Source of the DNA: CAZFER01 sp964517495
GTDB taxonomy: Bacteria > Hinthialibacterota > Hinthialibacteria > Hinthialibacterales > Hinthialibacteraceae
Length of the DNA stretch: 64,000 nucleotides
Reading direction: 5' to 3'
Assembly (NCBI GenBank): GCA_964517495.1
Contig: CAZFER010000021.1
Span: 1 to 64,000 of the forward strand
Of this stretch, positions 9,333 through 19,300 are shown in pieces. Each line of letters begins with the position of its first letter. Position 1 is the first letter of the stretch. The notes below the pieces were generated by a model. The model had not been told where the DNA came from, ran no database searches, and saw only the letters and a program-made list of their open reading frames with translations. The position numbers and the translations under genes are program-made.

Positions 9333-11555
9333 TTAATTCACAGTTTCAACCAGGCAGGCCCAATCCTGGTCCAAATCATATGGAGCATTACCTAAATCAC
9401 GTTTTGCCCCACCATGAATGGTTTTTTCCCTGGCTGCAAAACCAGCGGTACCACGAGGATCAAACCACTTCACCGTAAAACGCCCTGATGCTTTGGAAAG
9501 ATTTAACTCGAAGTTTTTCCCACACGAATCGTTGTATACGGCATATACTGTTCCAGGCTTGGCTAAAACATAGGTTTTCCCTTCGTCGGCATCACCCAAT
9601 TCATGGTTCGGCTCAATCTCATCCAAGGGTAAGTTATATAAAAACTGCCGCGCATTGTCAGCCCAGCGCAAGGCGAGTTCCATTTCGGCGAAATTATCCA
9701 AGCGATGGTCCAAACCATGTCCGCCACCATCTTGTTGCACATACCATTCAAAACCACCGGCGCCACCCATATAGGCCGGCCACATTTTTTTGCGCCGGGC
9801 CATGTCATAACCGCGTTCCTTATCTTTTTTGTCATTATGGATGGCTTGGGGTTCGTCAAACGATACAACCCAGGGATGCCCAACTTCTGCCGAAAGGTTG
9901 CGAAATCGTGTTATAAGGTTCGCCATCGACCTTTCACTTCTTCCTCCTTGGAAGGAAGTCATATCAATGCCGATTTCTTCGCCTTCACGAATTTTATCTA
10001 AAAACGGATCATAAGTCTCAATTTCTTTGCCACTGTGAGTATGCACCACCACTGGATGATTGTATGGATCAACTGCTTTGATATATCGAGCGAACTGAAC
10101 ACGCCGCTCAGTGCCATAATCATTCTCTTCGCCGATATTGAATTCGATCCCATTATGATGGCCAAAGCGGGCGATTAACTCTCGATAAAACAGTTTGCGT
10201 TCAGGTCCCAATTCACCATCATCATGATAATTTTCATTCCCGTGTTCTGTTTCAGCCAGTTGGAAATGCAGAAAAATTCCAAGCGATTGGGCGTGAGAGA
10301 ACAGGATTTCCCATTGTTGGAGTTTTGAGTTATCATAGCGAGTTTTCTCATAAGGAGCGATTGTGGGGAAGGTATCTTTGCCATCGCCTCCAATGTTCAT
10401 TGGCAGAAAATAGAGGCAATTTCCACCTTTTTTAGCAATGTAATTTAAAGCCCCGATAATTCGTTTGCCGTTTCCATTTCCCCAATCCGGATCGCCTGAT
10501 TGCCAATCTTTTAAATGAGCATCATAGGAATGATGAGGGTTGGGTGTGTTTTCGAATCCATCATATCCCAGGAAATTTTCAGGTATATCTGGTCCCCCCT
10601 TGATCCAGAATTTTCCACTTCCACCAAATGAAAGATAATGATGGCCACGATTGATCAATAAACCATTCTCAGGGGCGCGGAAATCCGGGTCGGATTTATT
10701 CGATTCATTCACTGTAAAATGGCCCTTCGCTCCGTCGAAGGATGTCGGTATCCCAGCGTTTGTTTCCAAACGGGTGTTGATGTTATAACCACCACGGAAC
10801 GAGGCTTTATAATTCCAAGTACCAGTCTTTGGGGGCGAGAAGCGCACTCGCCATTTGTTCCCGTTTGGTTCTCCATTACCATCACCCGCATAATAGCCGG
10901 GAAAAACAAAGGAGAGATCATTCTGGGAAAAGGTGACATTTAACCGATAATGAAAGAATGGATTAGGTGAAGCAGTCTCGCTCGTTTCAGGACCACCAAA
11001 CGTCAAGACCACTCCATGCCAGCGCTTCAAGTCACCACTGATTTTTGCTTTGCCTCCAACCGCTGGGGGGAATTCTTCCAGTTCATCTTCAGAGGTAATG
11101 TCCGGATATTGGCTTTCAACAACCTTCGGTCCGGCTATTGCATATTTTGGCTTCCCTTTAATGGTTATTGTTATAGATAGGGGCTTACCTGCTTTCCCAT
11201 TCGCATTACTTTCTGAATAGGGGGTTGCAACAATCGTGTATTTCCCTGGAGCCGGAACCCAGTTGGAATAGTTCCCGTTGTTATCACCTTTTAATGCATA
11301 AGGCGAGACATTTTCCGTTTGGAAATTTGAATTATCATTAAGAGCGAAACGAACACACTCCACCTCTCCAGTGGTATCAGCTTTTATATTGATACCGCGA
11401 TCCGTATTTGCCAAATCAATGACATCATCAGATTGAATTTCACGAATCGTCTGGTTAGACTGAGCATCAATTAAAAGAAGTTTAGTTACCTCCATACTAA
11501 ATCCAAATCCACTTGTTAGACATAAAATCAAAATACTCAAAAATAACTTAATCAT
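9333..11555 (-). CDS. secreted DUF5060-type glycoside-hydrolase-like protein
   Basis: 740 aa. The start at 11555 is chosen because AAGGAG lies just upstream and a signal peptide (LFLSILILCLTSGFGFS) follows directly. Order of modules: an N-terminal Ig-like part (residues ~20-125), a DUF5060-like beta-sandwich (DLKRWHGVVLTFGGP, NPFFHYRLNVTFS, GTWNYKASFRGG; ~160-290), and a barrel with FLHFQLAETEHGNENYHDD and GIEFNIGEENDYG, whose Glu residues are candidate catalytic acids. A C-terminal small beta-sandwich module (KTYVLAKPGTVYAVYNDSCG onward) resembles PF12904. DUF5060/DUF4038 proteins are generally glycosidases. Substrate unknown. Confidence 0.75.
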   Translation of the reverse strand: MIKLFLSILILCLTSGFGFSMEVTKLLLIDAQSNQTIREIQSDDVIDLANTDRGINIKADTTGEVECVRFALNDNSNFQTENVSPYALKGDNNGNYSNWVPAPGKYTIVATPYSESNANGKAGKPLSITITIKGKPKYAIAGPKVVESQYPDITSEDELEEFPPAVGGKAKISGDLKRWHGVVLTFGGPETSETASPNPFFHYRLNVTFSQNDLSFVFPGYYAGDGNGEPNGNKWRVRFSPPKTGTWNYKASFRGGYNINTRLETNAGIPTSFDGAKGHFTVNESNKSDPDFRAPENGLLINRGHHYLSFGGSGKFWIKGGPDIPENFLGYDGFENTPNPHHSYDAHLKDWQSGDPDWGNGNGKRIIGALNYIAKKGGNCLYFLPMNIGGDGKDTFPTIAPYEKTRYDNSKLQQWEILFSHAQSLGIFLHFQLAETEHGNENYHDDGELGPERKLFYRELIARFGHHNGIEFNIGEENDYGTERRVQFARYIKAVDPYNHPVVVHTHSGKEIETYDPFLDKIREGEEIGIDMTSFQGGRSERSMANLITRFRNLSAEVGHPWVVSFDEPQAIHNDKKDKERGYDMARRKKMWPAYMGGAGGFEWYVQQDGGGHGLDHRLDNFAEMELALRWADNARQFLYNLPLDEIEPNHELGDADEGKTYVLAKPGTVYAVYNDSCGKNFELNLSKASGRFTVKWFDPRGTAGFAAREKTIHGGAKRDLGNAPYDLDQDWACLVETVN

Positions 11556-11755
11556 GCTTTTCTCCTTAAAATAATATTCAAACGTGTTACTCATTCTCTC
11601 ATGATTAATGAACTTGAGTCAACCACTTAATTCAGGAGACTTATGTTAAAATAAATCTTAAGAAAAGGACAATGCATATTCTTTTCGAATCTGAGTATCG
11701 ATTCCAACAAAAATGATCCATAATGAGTGAAATATTAAAGATTGAGGTGATTATT

Positions 11756-12772
11756 ATGAAACGAAGAGCGTTTTTACAATCAACAGGTGCTTTGAGCGCT
11801 GGTTTTATTGCGGGTGCCAATTCAAGCGAAGCAGCAACCATCAGGGCAAAGAACCGGCTTCCGCGGGAAGTGTGGGTTGCCACCCTCAGCATGGAAAGAT
11901 TGGATGAAAGCAGCATTGACAAATTGCTCGATCGATTACTCGATCGAATGAAAGAAACCCTTGTTTGTAAGCCTGATATTATTTGTATACCAGAAACGTT
12001 TCTCTTCCCGGGTGTTTCACACAGCCTTCCTGTACCAGAAATCGCGGAAGAACTTCCCGGCCCCATTTCCAAACGTTTCGTTGAATTCAGCAAGGCACAC
12101 AACTGCTATACGATTTGCCCTATCCATACAAAGCAAGACAGCAAAATCTACAATTCCGCTGTATTGATTGATCGGCAAGGAGAGATCACTGCGGTTTATA
12201 ATAAAATTCATCCAACCGTAAGTGAGATTGAATCCGGTGTGCATCCCGGATCGCCAAACCAATCCGTCATCAAAACAGATTTTGGCACCATTGGCATTCA
12301 AATATGCTTTGATGCAAACTGGACTGATGGGTGGTACCCACTAAAACAGGATAATGTGGAAATAATCTTTTGGCCAAGCGCGTTTCCTGGCGGACGAATA
12401 CTGAATGGCTGGGCGTGGAACACTCAATCTCATGTTGTCACAAGCACTTGGAATAATCCCTCCCGAATTATTGATATAACTGGTGATGAAATCGCAGCAA
12501 CTGGCCGTTATGAGCATTGGGTGTGTGCACCGATCAATCTGGAAAAAGCGTATGTCCACACATGGCCGTACAACAATCAAATCAGCGCCTTACGAGAGAA
12601 ATATCAACAAGACGTTCGAATCAATCGATTACATGATGAAGGTTGGACGATTATTGAAAGTTGTTCTACAACTGTTTCTGTTTCAGAAATGCTGAATGAA
12701 TTTGATATCCCCTTGCATCGAGAGCATATCGCGCTGGGTGAACGAGAACAAATCAAGAACAGAGAAAAGTAA
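11756..12772 (+). CDS. carbon-nitrogen hydrolase (nitrilase superfamily), Tat-exported
   Basis: 338-aa amidase/nitrilase-fold hydrolase. The start is the ATG behind GAGGTGA. It begins MKRRAFLQSTGALSAG, a twin-arginine signal peptide. The catalytic triad is visible: Glu80 in CIPETF, Lys150 in YNKIHP and Cys184 in QICFDANW. Mature enzymes of this superfamily hydrolyse non-peptide C-N bonds; export by Tat is unusual for the family but recurs in PVC-type genomes. It is divergent from the glycosidase-like gene at 9.3 kb. Substrate unknown. Confidence 0.88.
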   Translation: MKRRAFLQSTGALSAGFIAGANSSEAATIRAKNRLPREVWVATLSMERLDESSIDKLLDRLLDRMKETLVCKPDIICIPETFLFPGVSHSLPVPEIAEELPGPISKRFVEFSKAHNCYTICPIHTKQDSKIYNSAVLIDRQGEITAVYNKIHPTVSEIESGVHPGSPNQSVIKTDFGTIGIQICFDANWTDGWYPLKQDNVEIIFWPSAFPGGRILNGWAWNTQSHVVTSTWNNPSRIIDITGDEIAATGRYEHWVCAPINLEKAYVHTWPYNNQISALREKYQQDVRINRLHDEGWTIIESCSTTVSVSEMLNEFDIPLHREHIALGEREQIKNREK

Positions 12773-12889
12773 TAGCAGATCATCCATCACTATTGATATT
12801 CATGGACAATTATTTTATGTTGGATTAAAGGATATTCGTTCATATCATAAAAAATTAAAACATTTGTAAGTGCTCAGCCATTTGAATTA

Positions 12890-13000
12890 CGATTCCCCTT
12901 CCAAGATTGGGAGAAGTTAGGGGAGGGTTGAAAAGAATAGGATGAGTAAAATCCTCTACCCCCTCCCAACCTTCCCCATTTCATTGGTGGTGGAATAGTA
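12890..13000 (+). repeat. palindromic MITE-like repeat, copy 2
   Basis: Starts GATTCCCCTTCCAAGATTGG and ends CCCCATTTCATTGGTGGTGG plus AAT. Same arrangement as copies 4 and 5. It occupies most of the gap between the nitrilase gene and the propeller gene. Confidence 0.8.
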
Positions 13001-13083
13001 GGATCGAATAAAAGTAATTACTCCATTTCCACTTAAAATGGTTGACACGTTACGACCACGCTTATGTCAGGAAAACAGAAACC

Positions 13084-16000
13084 ATGATAACAACTCTATT
13101 TAGAACCACCATTTCGTTTTTATGTTTCGTTGTATTGTTTCACGTTGAAATCGCTAATGCCATTACAGGCCAGGAACTCGTGGAGGCCACCGGCATTCAA
13201 GGCGGACTTATTGTTCATCTGGGATGTGGAGATGGTAAACTAACGGCCGACTTAAAGGTGAATGACCGGTATGTCGTGCATGGCCTTGATACGGATGATA
13301 CAGTTATTTCAGCAGCACGGGAATACATACACTCTCGTGGCATTTATGGGGATGTTTCTGTCGACCGTTTTGATGGGAGCCAATTACCATATGCTGATAA
13401 TCTGGTCAATCTAGTGATTTCTGAAAACATTGGCGATGTTCCCATATCAGAGATTTTACGTGTACTTTGCCCAAAGGGTGTCGCCTATATCAAGAGAAAT
13501 GGGGAATGGCATAAAACAGTCAAACCTCGGCCGACGACCATCGACGATTGGACTCATTTTCTCCACGATGCGGGAAACAATGCAGTTGCCAACGATTCCG
13601 TTGTTGGTCCTCCACGAACTCTTCAATGGGTTGCCGCTCCTCTTTGGCTTCGAAGCCATGAAACTCCCTCCGGTATTCAGGCACAGGTATGTTCTGAGGG
13701 ACGCCTGTATTACATTTTCGACGAAGGGCTGATTGGTATAACCGACGAACGATTACCGGATCGTTGGTCAATCATCTGCCGAGATGCTTTTAATGGGAAA
13801 CAACTATGGAAACGCCCCATAGAACCTTGGGGGTGGAGAGAGTTTGCCCGTTCAAAATGGGAAGGCCAGGATTGGTTGGTTGTTCGAGGGGGACGTGTTG
13901 CCTTTCCGGATGAGAATCAATACCACATGGTTGTGGATGGCGATCTGCTTTATGCCACCCTTGGATATAACGCTCCCCTATCCATATTGGATGCCGCAAC
14001 CGGTGAAGTTCTCCATACTGTTGAAGATACGGAAGGTGTCAATGAAATTCGAGTGAGTGACGGAATTGTATTAACCTATCTCAAAGATAGTGATACGGGT
14101 CCTAAAAAAAGGCGAGGTGAAACAGATGCTGTTGATTCAGAAATCGCGGCAATAGACGGTGAAACTGGAAAGATTTTATGGCGAAAACCATCGGGTGTTA
14201 TTCGATCCTTGAGTCTGGCCATTGATCAAGGCCGAATCTTTTATATCAGAGGAAATGACCTTATCTGTTTCAATTTAAAAAATGGCGATGAGTTATGGCA
14301 GGTTGAGCACAAAGTAAAAAATCCATCGACTCTGGTCGCAGTCAATGGAATCGTCTATGTCAAAAAAAACGTAGTGTCGGCGTTTGATGGTTCTAATGGA
14401 GATTTGTTATGGAGCCATAAGGCCCTTAACGACAGTGGTTATGCTCAAGTGGATCTTTTTGTGGCGAATGGACTCGTTTGGTCTGGAATGAGTGCTGTGG
14501 ATGAAAACATGAAATCGGTCAATAAAAGCGCGCATGCCATTGCGGTTGGCTACGATCCCATAACAGGGATACCAAAGAAAAATATCCATGTACCCAATTT
14601 ACGCAGCCCGGAACATCACCACCGCTGTTATCGAAATAAAGCGACAGACCGTTTTATGATAAGCGGACTGGAAGGCGCGGAATTTATGGATCTGCGCTCT
14701 GATGGCCATTCACAAAACAACTGGCTGCGGGGCGCCTGCAAGTTGGGCATTATGCCATGCAATGGAATGTTATATGTCCCACCCGATCAATGTTTCTGTC
14801 AGCCGGGAGCCAAATTGTTGGGTTATACTGCTGTCGGGCCTGAATCCACAAGCCCCGAGCAAGAAATCCCAGACCATTCCCGCCTTGAAAAAGGCCCTGC
14901 CTATAACTCAATTTCAAATAAAATGAAAACACCTTCTCAACTGGAGTGGCCGACTTTTCGTCACGACTCAGCCAGAAGCGGTTTTACAAAAGCAACCGTA
15001 CCGCCTCACGTTGAATCCGATTGGGAAATGAAACTCGGTTCCAGTCTTACAGCGCCGGTGGCAGCCAATGGCCGTGTTTATGTAGCGATACGGGATACCC
15101 ATACACTTTATGCACTCGATATGAAAACTGGTGAGAAAGAGTGGTCATACACCACAGGTGGACGTATCGATTCACCTCCAACAATTTATAAAGGCCGAGT
15201 TTTGTTTGGATCAGCTGATGGCAAGGTGTATTGCTTGCGCGAATCAGATGGGAAACCTGCCTGGAAATTTATGGCAGCCCCCTATGAACGAAGAATTGGC
15301 TTCTTCGGCCAGGTGGAATCGGCCTGGCCGGTTCATGGAAGTGTGCTGGTTCACAACGATGTAGCCTATTTCACGGCCGGACGCAACAGTTATTTGGATG
15401 GCGGTATCCGCTTATATGGTTTGGATCCGGTGACAGGGGAAATCCTGCATAAAGGTCTTATCGAAGGCCCACATCCAGAAGATAAAGGTGAGCGTGATGT
15501 CTCTTTTTACGTGACGGGAGCCAATTCGGAAGTCCTTGTAAGTGAAGGTGGTTATCTTTACATGCGCCAGAAGAAGTTAACCCCAGAGTTGGAAGAGATC
15601 CAACCGGAGATACTCTCATCAAAAGGCGAATGCGATATGGGACTGCATATCTTTTCGACTGCCGGTTTATTGGATGGTTCATGGTACAACCGCACGTTTT
15701 GGATGTATTCCAATCGGTGGCCTGGTTTTCAACTCGCCAATCAGGCCCCCAAAAACGGTCAGTTGCTGGTTGTGGGGGAAAACAACACTTATGCTGTAAA
15801 AGTCTTTTATCACCGTAATACCCACAGCCCCATGTTTTTCCCTGGGACAAAAGGCTATCTCATTTTTGCAGATCATAACGGCACTGAACCCCAAATTGTG
15901 GGGGAAGAGGGTGCAAAAGAACCCGTCGAATGGCTGCCTCAATCTGATTATTCCCGTGGACCTGGCCGGGAAAGAAGAGCGTTGGGCAGTCATGCCTTTG

Positions 16001-16329
16001 GGGATGATAAAATGATAGGTTACACACGAGCCGAAGCGCCCTTGTGGAAACAATGGGTTGATATTCGCGTTAGAGCAATGGTTAAAGCCAACGATATCCT
16101 CTTTATCGCAGGTCCACCCGATGTATTTGACGAAGAAGATCCATTCGCCGCATTTGAAGGACGAAAGGGTGCACGCCTTGCTGCCCTTTCCACTGAAGAC
16201 GGTAAAATTCTCAATGATATTAAACTCGAATCACCACCGGTTTTTGATGGGATGATTGCCGTTCAAGATCGTTTAATTATTTCATTAAGGAATGGCTCTT
16301 TGATTTGTGTGAGTAAATCAAAGTTATGA
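13084..16329 (+). CDS. methyltransferase-like domain fused to PQQ-type beta-propellers, exported
   Basis: 1081 aa. The start at 13084 directly precedes a signal peptide (TLFRTTISFLCFVVLFHVEI). Residues ~30-150 form a class I SAM-methyltransferase-like domain: motif I HLGCGDGKLTADL, then VHGLDTDDTVISAAREY and LPYADNLVNLVISENIG. The rest contains many PQQ-like propeller blades such as LYALDMKTGEKEWSYTTGG, IAAIDGETGKILWRKPSG and VYCLRESDGKPAWKF. Such fusions are frequent in Planctomycetes; their reaction is not established. Its stop overlaps the 3' end of the giant gene on the opposite strand by 6 bases, with no terminator hairpin between. Confidence 0.82.
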   Translation: MITTLFRTTISFLCFVVLFHVEIANAITGQELVEATGIQGGLIVHLGCGDGKLTADLKVNDRYVVHGLDTDDTVISAAREYIHSRGIYGDVSVDRFDGSQLPYADNLVNLVISENIGDVPISEILRVLCPKGVAYIKRNGEWHKTVKPRPTTIDDWTHFLHDAGNNAVANDSVVGPPRTLQWVAAPLWLRSHETPSGIQAQVCSEGRLYYIFDEGLIGITDERLPDRWSIICRDAFNGKQLWKRPIEPWGWREFARSKWEGQDWLVVRGGRVAFPDENQYHMVVDGDLLYATLGYNAPLSILDAATGEVLHTVEDTEGVNEIRVSDGIVLTYLKDSDTGPKKRRGETDAVDSEIAAIDGETGKILWRKPSGVIRSLSLAIDQGRIFYIRGNDLICFNLKNGDELWQVEHKVKNPSTLVAVNGIVYVKKNVVSAFDGSNGDLLWSHKALNDSGYAQVDLFVANGLVWSGMSAVDENMKSVNKSAHAIAVGYDPITGIPKKNIHVPNLRSPEHHHRCYRNKATDRFMISGLEGAEFMDLRSDGHSQNNWLRGACKLGIMPCNGMLYVPPDQCFCQPGAKLLGYTAVGPESTSPEQEIPDHSRLEKGPAYNSISNKMKTPSQLEWPTFRHDSARSGFTKATVPPHVESDWEMKLGSSLTAPVAANGRVYVAIRDTHTLYALDMKTGEKEWSYTTGGRIDSPPTIYKGRVLFGSADGKVYCLRESDGKPAWKFMAAPYERRIGFFGQVESAWPVHGSVLVHNDVAYFTAGRNSYLDGGIRLYGLDPVTGEILHKGLIEGPHPEDKGERDVSFYVTGANSEVLVSEGGYLYMRQKKLTPELEEIQPEILSSKGECDMGLHIFSTAGLLDGSWYNRTFWMYSNRWPGFQLANQAPKNGQLLVVGENNTYAVKVFYHRNTHSPMFFPGTKGYLIFADHNGTEPQIVGEEGAKEPVEWLPQSDYSRGPGRERRALGSHAFGDDKMIGYTRAEAPLWKQWVDIRVRAMVKANDILFIAGPPDVFDEEDPFAAFEGRKGARLAALSTEDGKILNDIKLESPPVFDGMIAVQDRLIISLRNGSLICVSKSKL

Positions 16330-19300
16330 GAAATCAACATACTTAATATCCAAATTCATATTATCAATCGTCAATAGTGGAGATGGTTTTTCGGTTAGAT
16401 TGGTAAGTATTGTCAAATCGAACCAGAATACACCGCCATTGGATGGGACCTTGTTATCTTTGAACCATTGATCAATGCCAGAGGCAATCGTTTTGATAGT
16501 ATCCGATAAAGGTTTTGTATCACCGTCATCCTTCGCGTCTGCACTTCGATCCGTTTTTAAGGGAGCTAAAAAGAGAATCGGCAATGATACCACATTGCTA
16601 ATCTCATTGATCGAATAACTATAAGTTGTGGTCATTTGCAAGGTATTGACAGCAGGTGCATCTTGCGCAAATAAATTATCAAATAAGTTGGCAAGATGAT
16701 CTTCTATGGTTCGTGTAGCCGGTTTATCCCCTCCCACTTGAGCAATATCCAATCCACGCCGGAAGACACCCGGCGTTAGAGGATTGGTGAAACTCACCTC
16801 AGCGGTTTCATAAACAAAGGGATCAGCAATTTCAATTCCGTTGATTTCTTTGTTACGGACAGTTTTGAGAGAAGATTGAGCGTTCTGCCGGACCAACACA
16901 TCATCAATGGGTATGATCAGGCTACGCGCTGGGATTGCTCTTCCTGCATTGAGTGTAAGCCAATTTTTGGGATTCGTATCAGTATTAAAAAATGAGTAAG
17001 CGTTGATCGTCGTCGTCAATGGTAAATCCAAAGACTTTAGAATATTCTGGAATTTTTCCTTGAGTGTTTCATCCAACTGATAGGTTTCGGATGTATATCC
17101 GTCTATCTCCACAGTGGGTGTACTAATACCCGCAGGCAAATTACCCACGATTGAGACAATCAGAGCATCTTCATGAAGTCCTTCAATCGGACCACCTATT
17201 TCAATGATCGTATAAGCAAACGGTTGCGCTGATTGGGGATCCATGGCCGTCAACATATTACGATCTGGTCTTATCCAGCTACTATTATTAAGTGAATCCG
17301 CTACGTAATTGATTAGTGTATATAAACTTTCGAGAGCAGCCCAGGCATTCTTTGTATCATCCGATTGTGAAGATATTCCGTTTATATTTTGTAAATAGGA
17401 ATTTAAATCCTTCTCTATAGCGGGATACTGAGTGGTAAATTCAGCGAGCGTATCAAATAAATCGGGCTGAGTCTCTAATGCATCCATTAAGCCTAAAGCA
17501 ACCCGGTGGTTAAAGGTAGTCGATCCAGTCACAAAGTCTTGTGGATAATGATAGTCCTGGCTGTAAGTATATTTATATTTCCAGCGCCGAATCTCATACA
17601 ATGAATGCCCATTATCCGTTAAAGAAACATTGCCTTGATTTTGAATATCCTGCGCCTGACTTTGCATATTGGGCGTTGAGGGATAGGCTCGCAAAACCAG
17701 CGGAACAGTTACAGGTCCGATTTGGCCGTTGAAATAAGAAGGATTTGTTGTTGTATCAGTTTGACTGGAGGATGAATTGTCGTTTAATGGAATAACAAAT
17801 TCCAACCAGCTCGAGGCATGATAATCCTGGATGTCTTTAAGAAGCCCTATCTGATGTTCGATATTCGATCCCTGATAGGAACCCTGGACAGTTACGGTCC
17901 CTGAATCACTCCCCGCTGAAGTTGGTGTATTATCAGAAATATGCGCTGTTAATAATGTCGTAAGTTGGGCTGGTTTATCTTTCGATGTTGTGGTTAGTGG
18001 AATTTTAGGGGAACTTAATGTAATGCTCTCAGTTTGTTTACCTTTATCCTGTGTACTTTGTGTTGAGCTGTTCTTCTCAATCGGACCATATAGCTGGGGA
18101 GTGAGCGGCTCTTGATCATTCATTTCAGGTTCGCTGATTTGAGCGCCAACTTGAGCGGGGAACTGCAAGACTGCACTCGGTGCATACGCATTGGATAAGC
18201 GTTCAAGGAGTGCTTGCTTATAGGTTTCCTGGGCTGATGATTTTTGTGTATCATTAGCCGATTGGCCCTTCAACACGGGTGTCAAGAGAGAAGACAAATT
18301 CCCTGCGATGGATTTTTTGAGCTCGGTTATTTTATTGAGATAGGTTTCATCACCTGTTTGCCCCATAATGTTTTGCAGGATCAATGTTGGGGAGGTATAT
18401 GAAGGGCTTAAGTACCGGTCAACCGCTTCCAGGAAAGTTTGCATCCATCGATCCACATCGATGTTGGTAAATACCGACTTTGAGAAATCACTACCCGTTA
18501 AATCCAACGACTCTCCAGTTTTATAAGTCCAGATATTAACATCTTTACGTGAGATTAAGGTCTTTGAAATCGGCCTGGCGGAATAAATAACTGGTGAGGT
18601 GGGATTTTCAATATTAATCCACATTCCTGCATTGACATCCTGGTTTTTCGACAGACGAACGGCCCATAACGCATCACCGTTATTTTGCCCAGTCAGTTTA
18701 AAGCGATCGACACCCGTCGCCAGTTTTACTTGTGTTTGTTGATCGGATAAGGCGGTTTCAAACGCTTGGGCAAACTCTTTTAAGGTTAATGGTTGAGTAT
18801 CATCTGCTGCAGTACCATTATCTTTCTTCGCTAAATAAGGCGCCACTTGGGTGATCGCGCTGGCAATGCCGGGTGTTGATTTGAATGGACCTTGCACATA
18901 CTCCGCATTCCGCTGGATCGAAATACTTACCGTAATTTCATTGATCTGCGAGGTTGTCAACGCTGAATGCGATAAAGTCAATGTCCATGGATGCTGAAGC
19001 AAGGATGGATCAGGAGTGGGTGTATTGCCATCCGCCACTTTTTGCAAAAATTGAATAATCTGCAAAATCCACTCGGTTAAATCCTTAACAGGATCAATTG
19101 TAAGCGGAGGTTGTGATGTCAATAAACTTGTATCCACACCAATCGTAATCCCGGCCGGATCATTCAATTGCTGAAGTACCTGGTTAAACCTTGATATATC
19201 ATTCCTGGCATTTAGAGGATTAGGCTTAAGATTTTTATTATTATCCTCTTGAAGATAACGAGAGGTGCTAAAGCTGAAGAAAAGTGATAAGGTAGCATCC

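Noticed and set aside
9488..9916. Plus-strand 142-aa frame
   Set aside because: Antisense shadow of the DUF5060-type gene.
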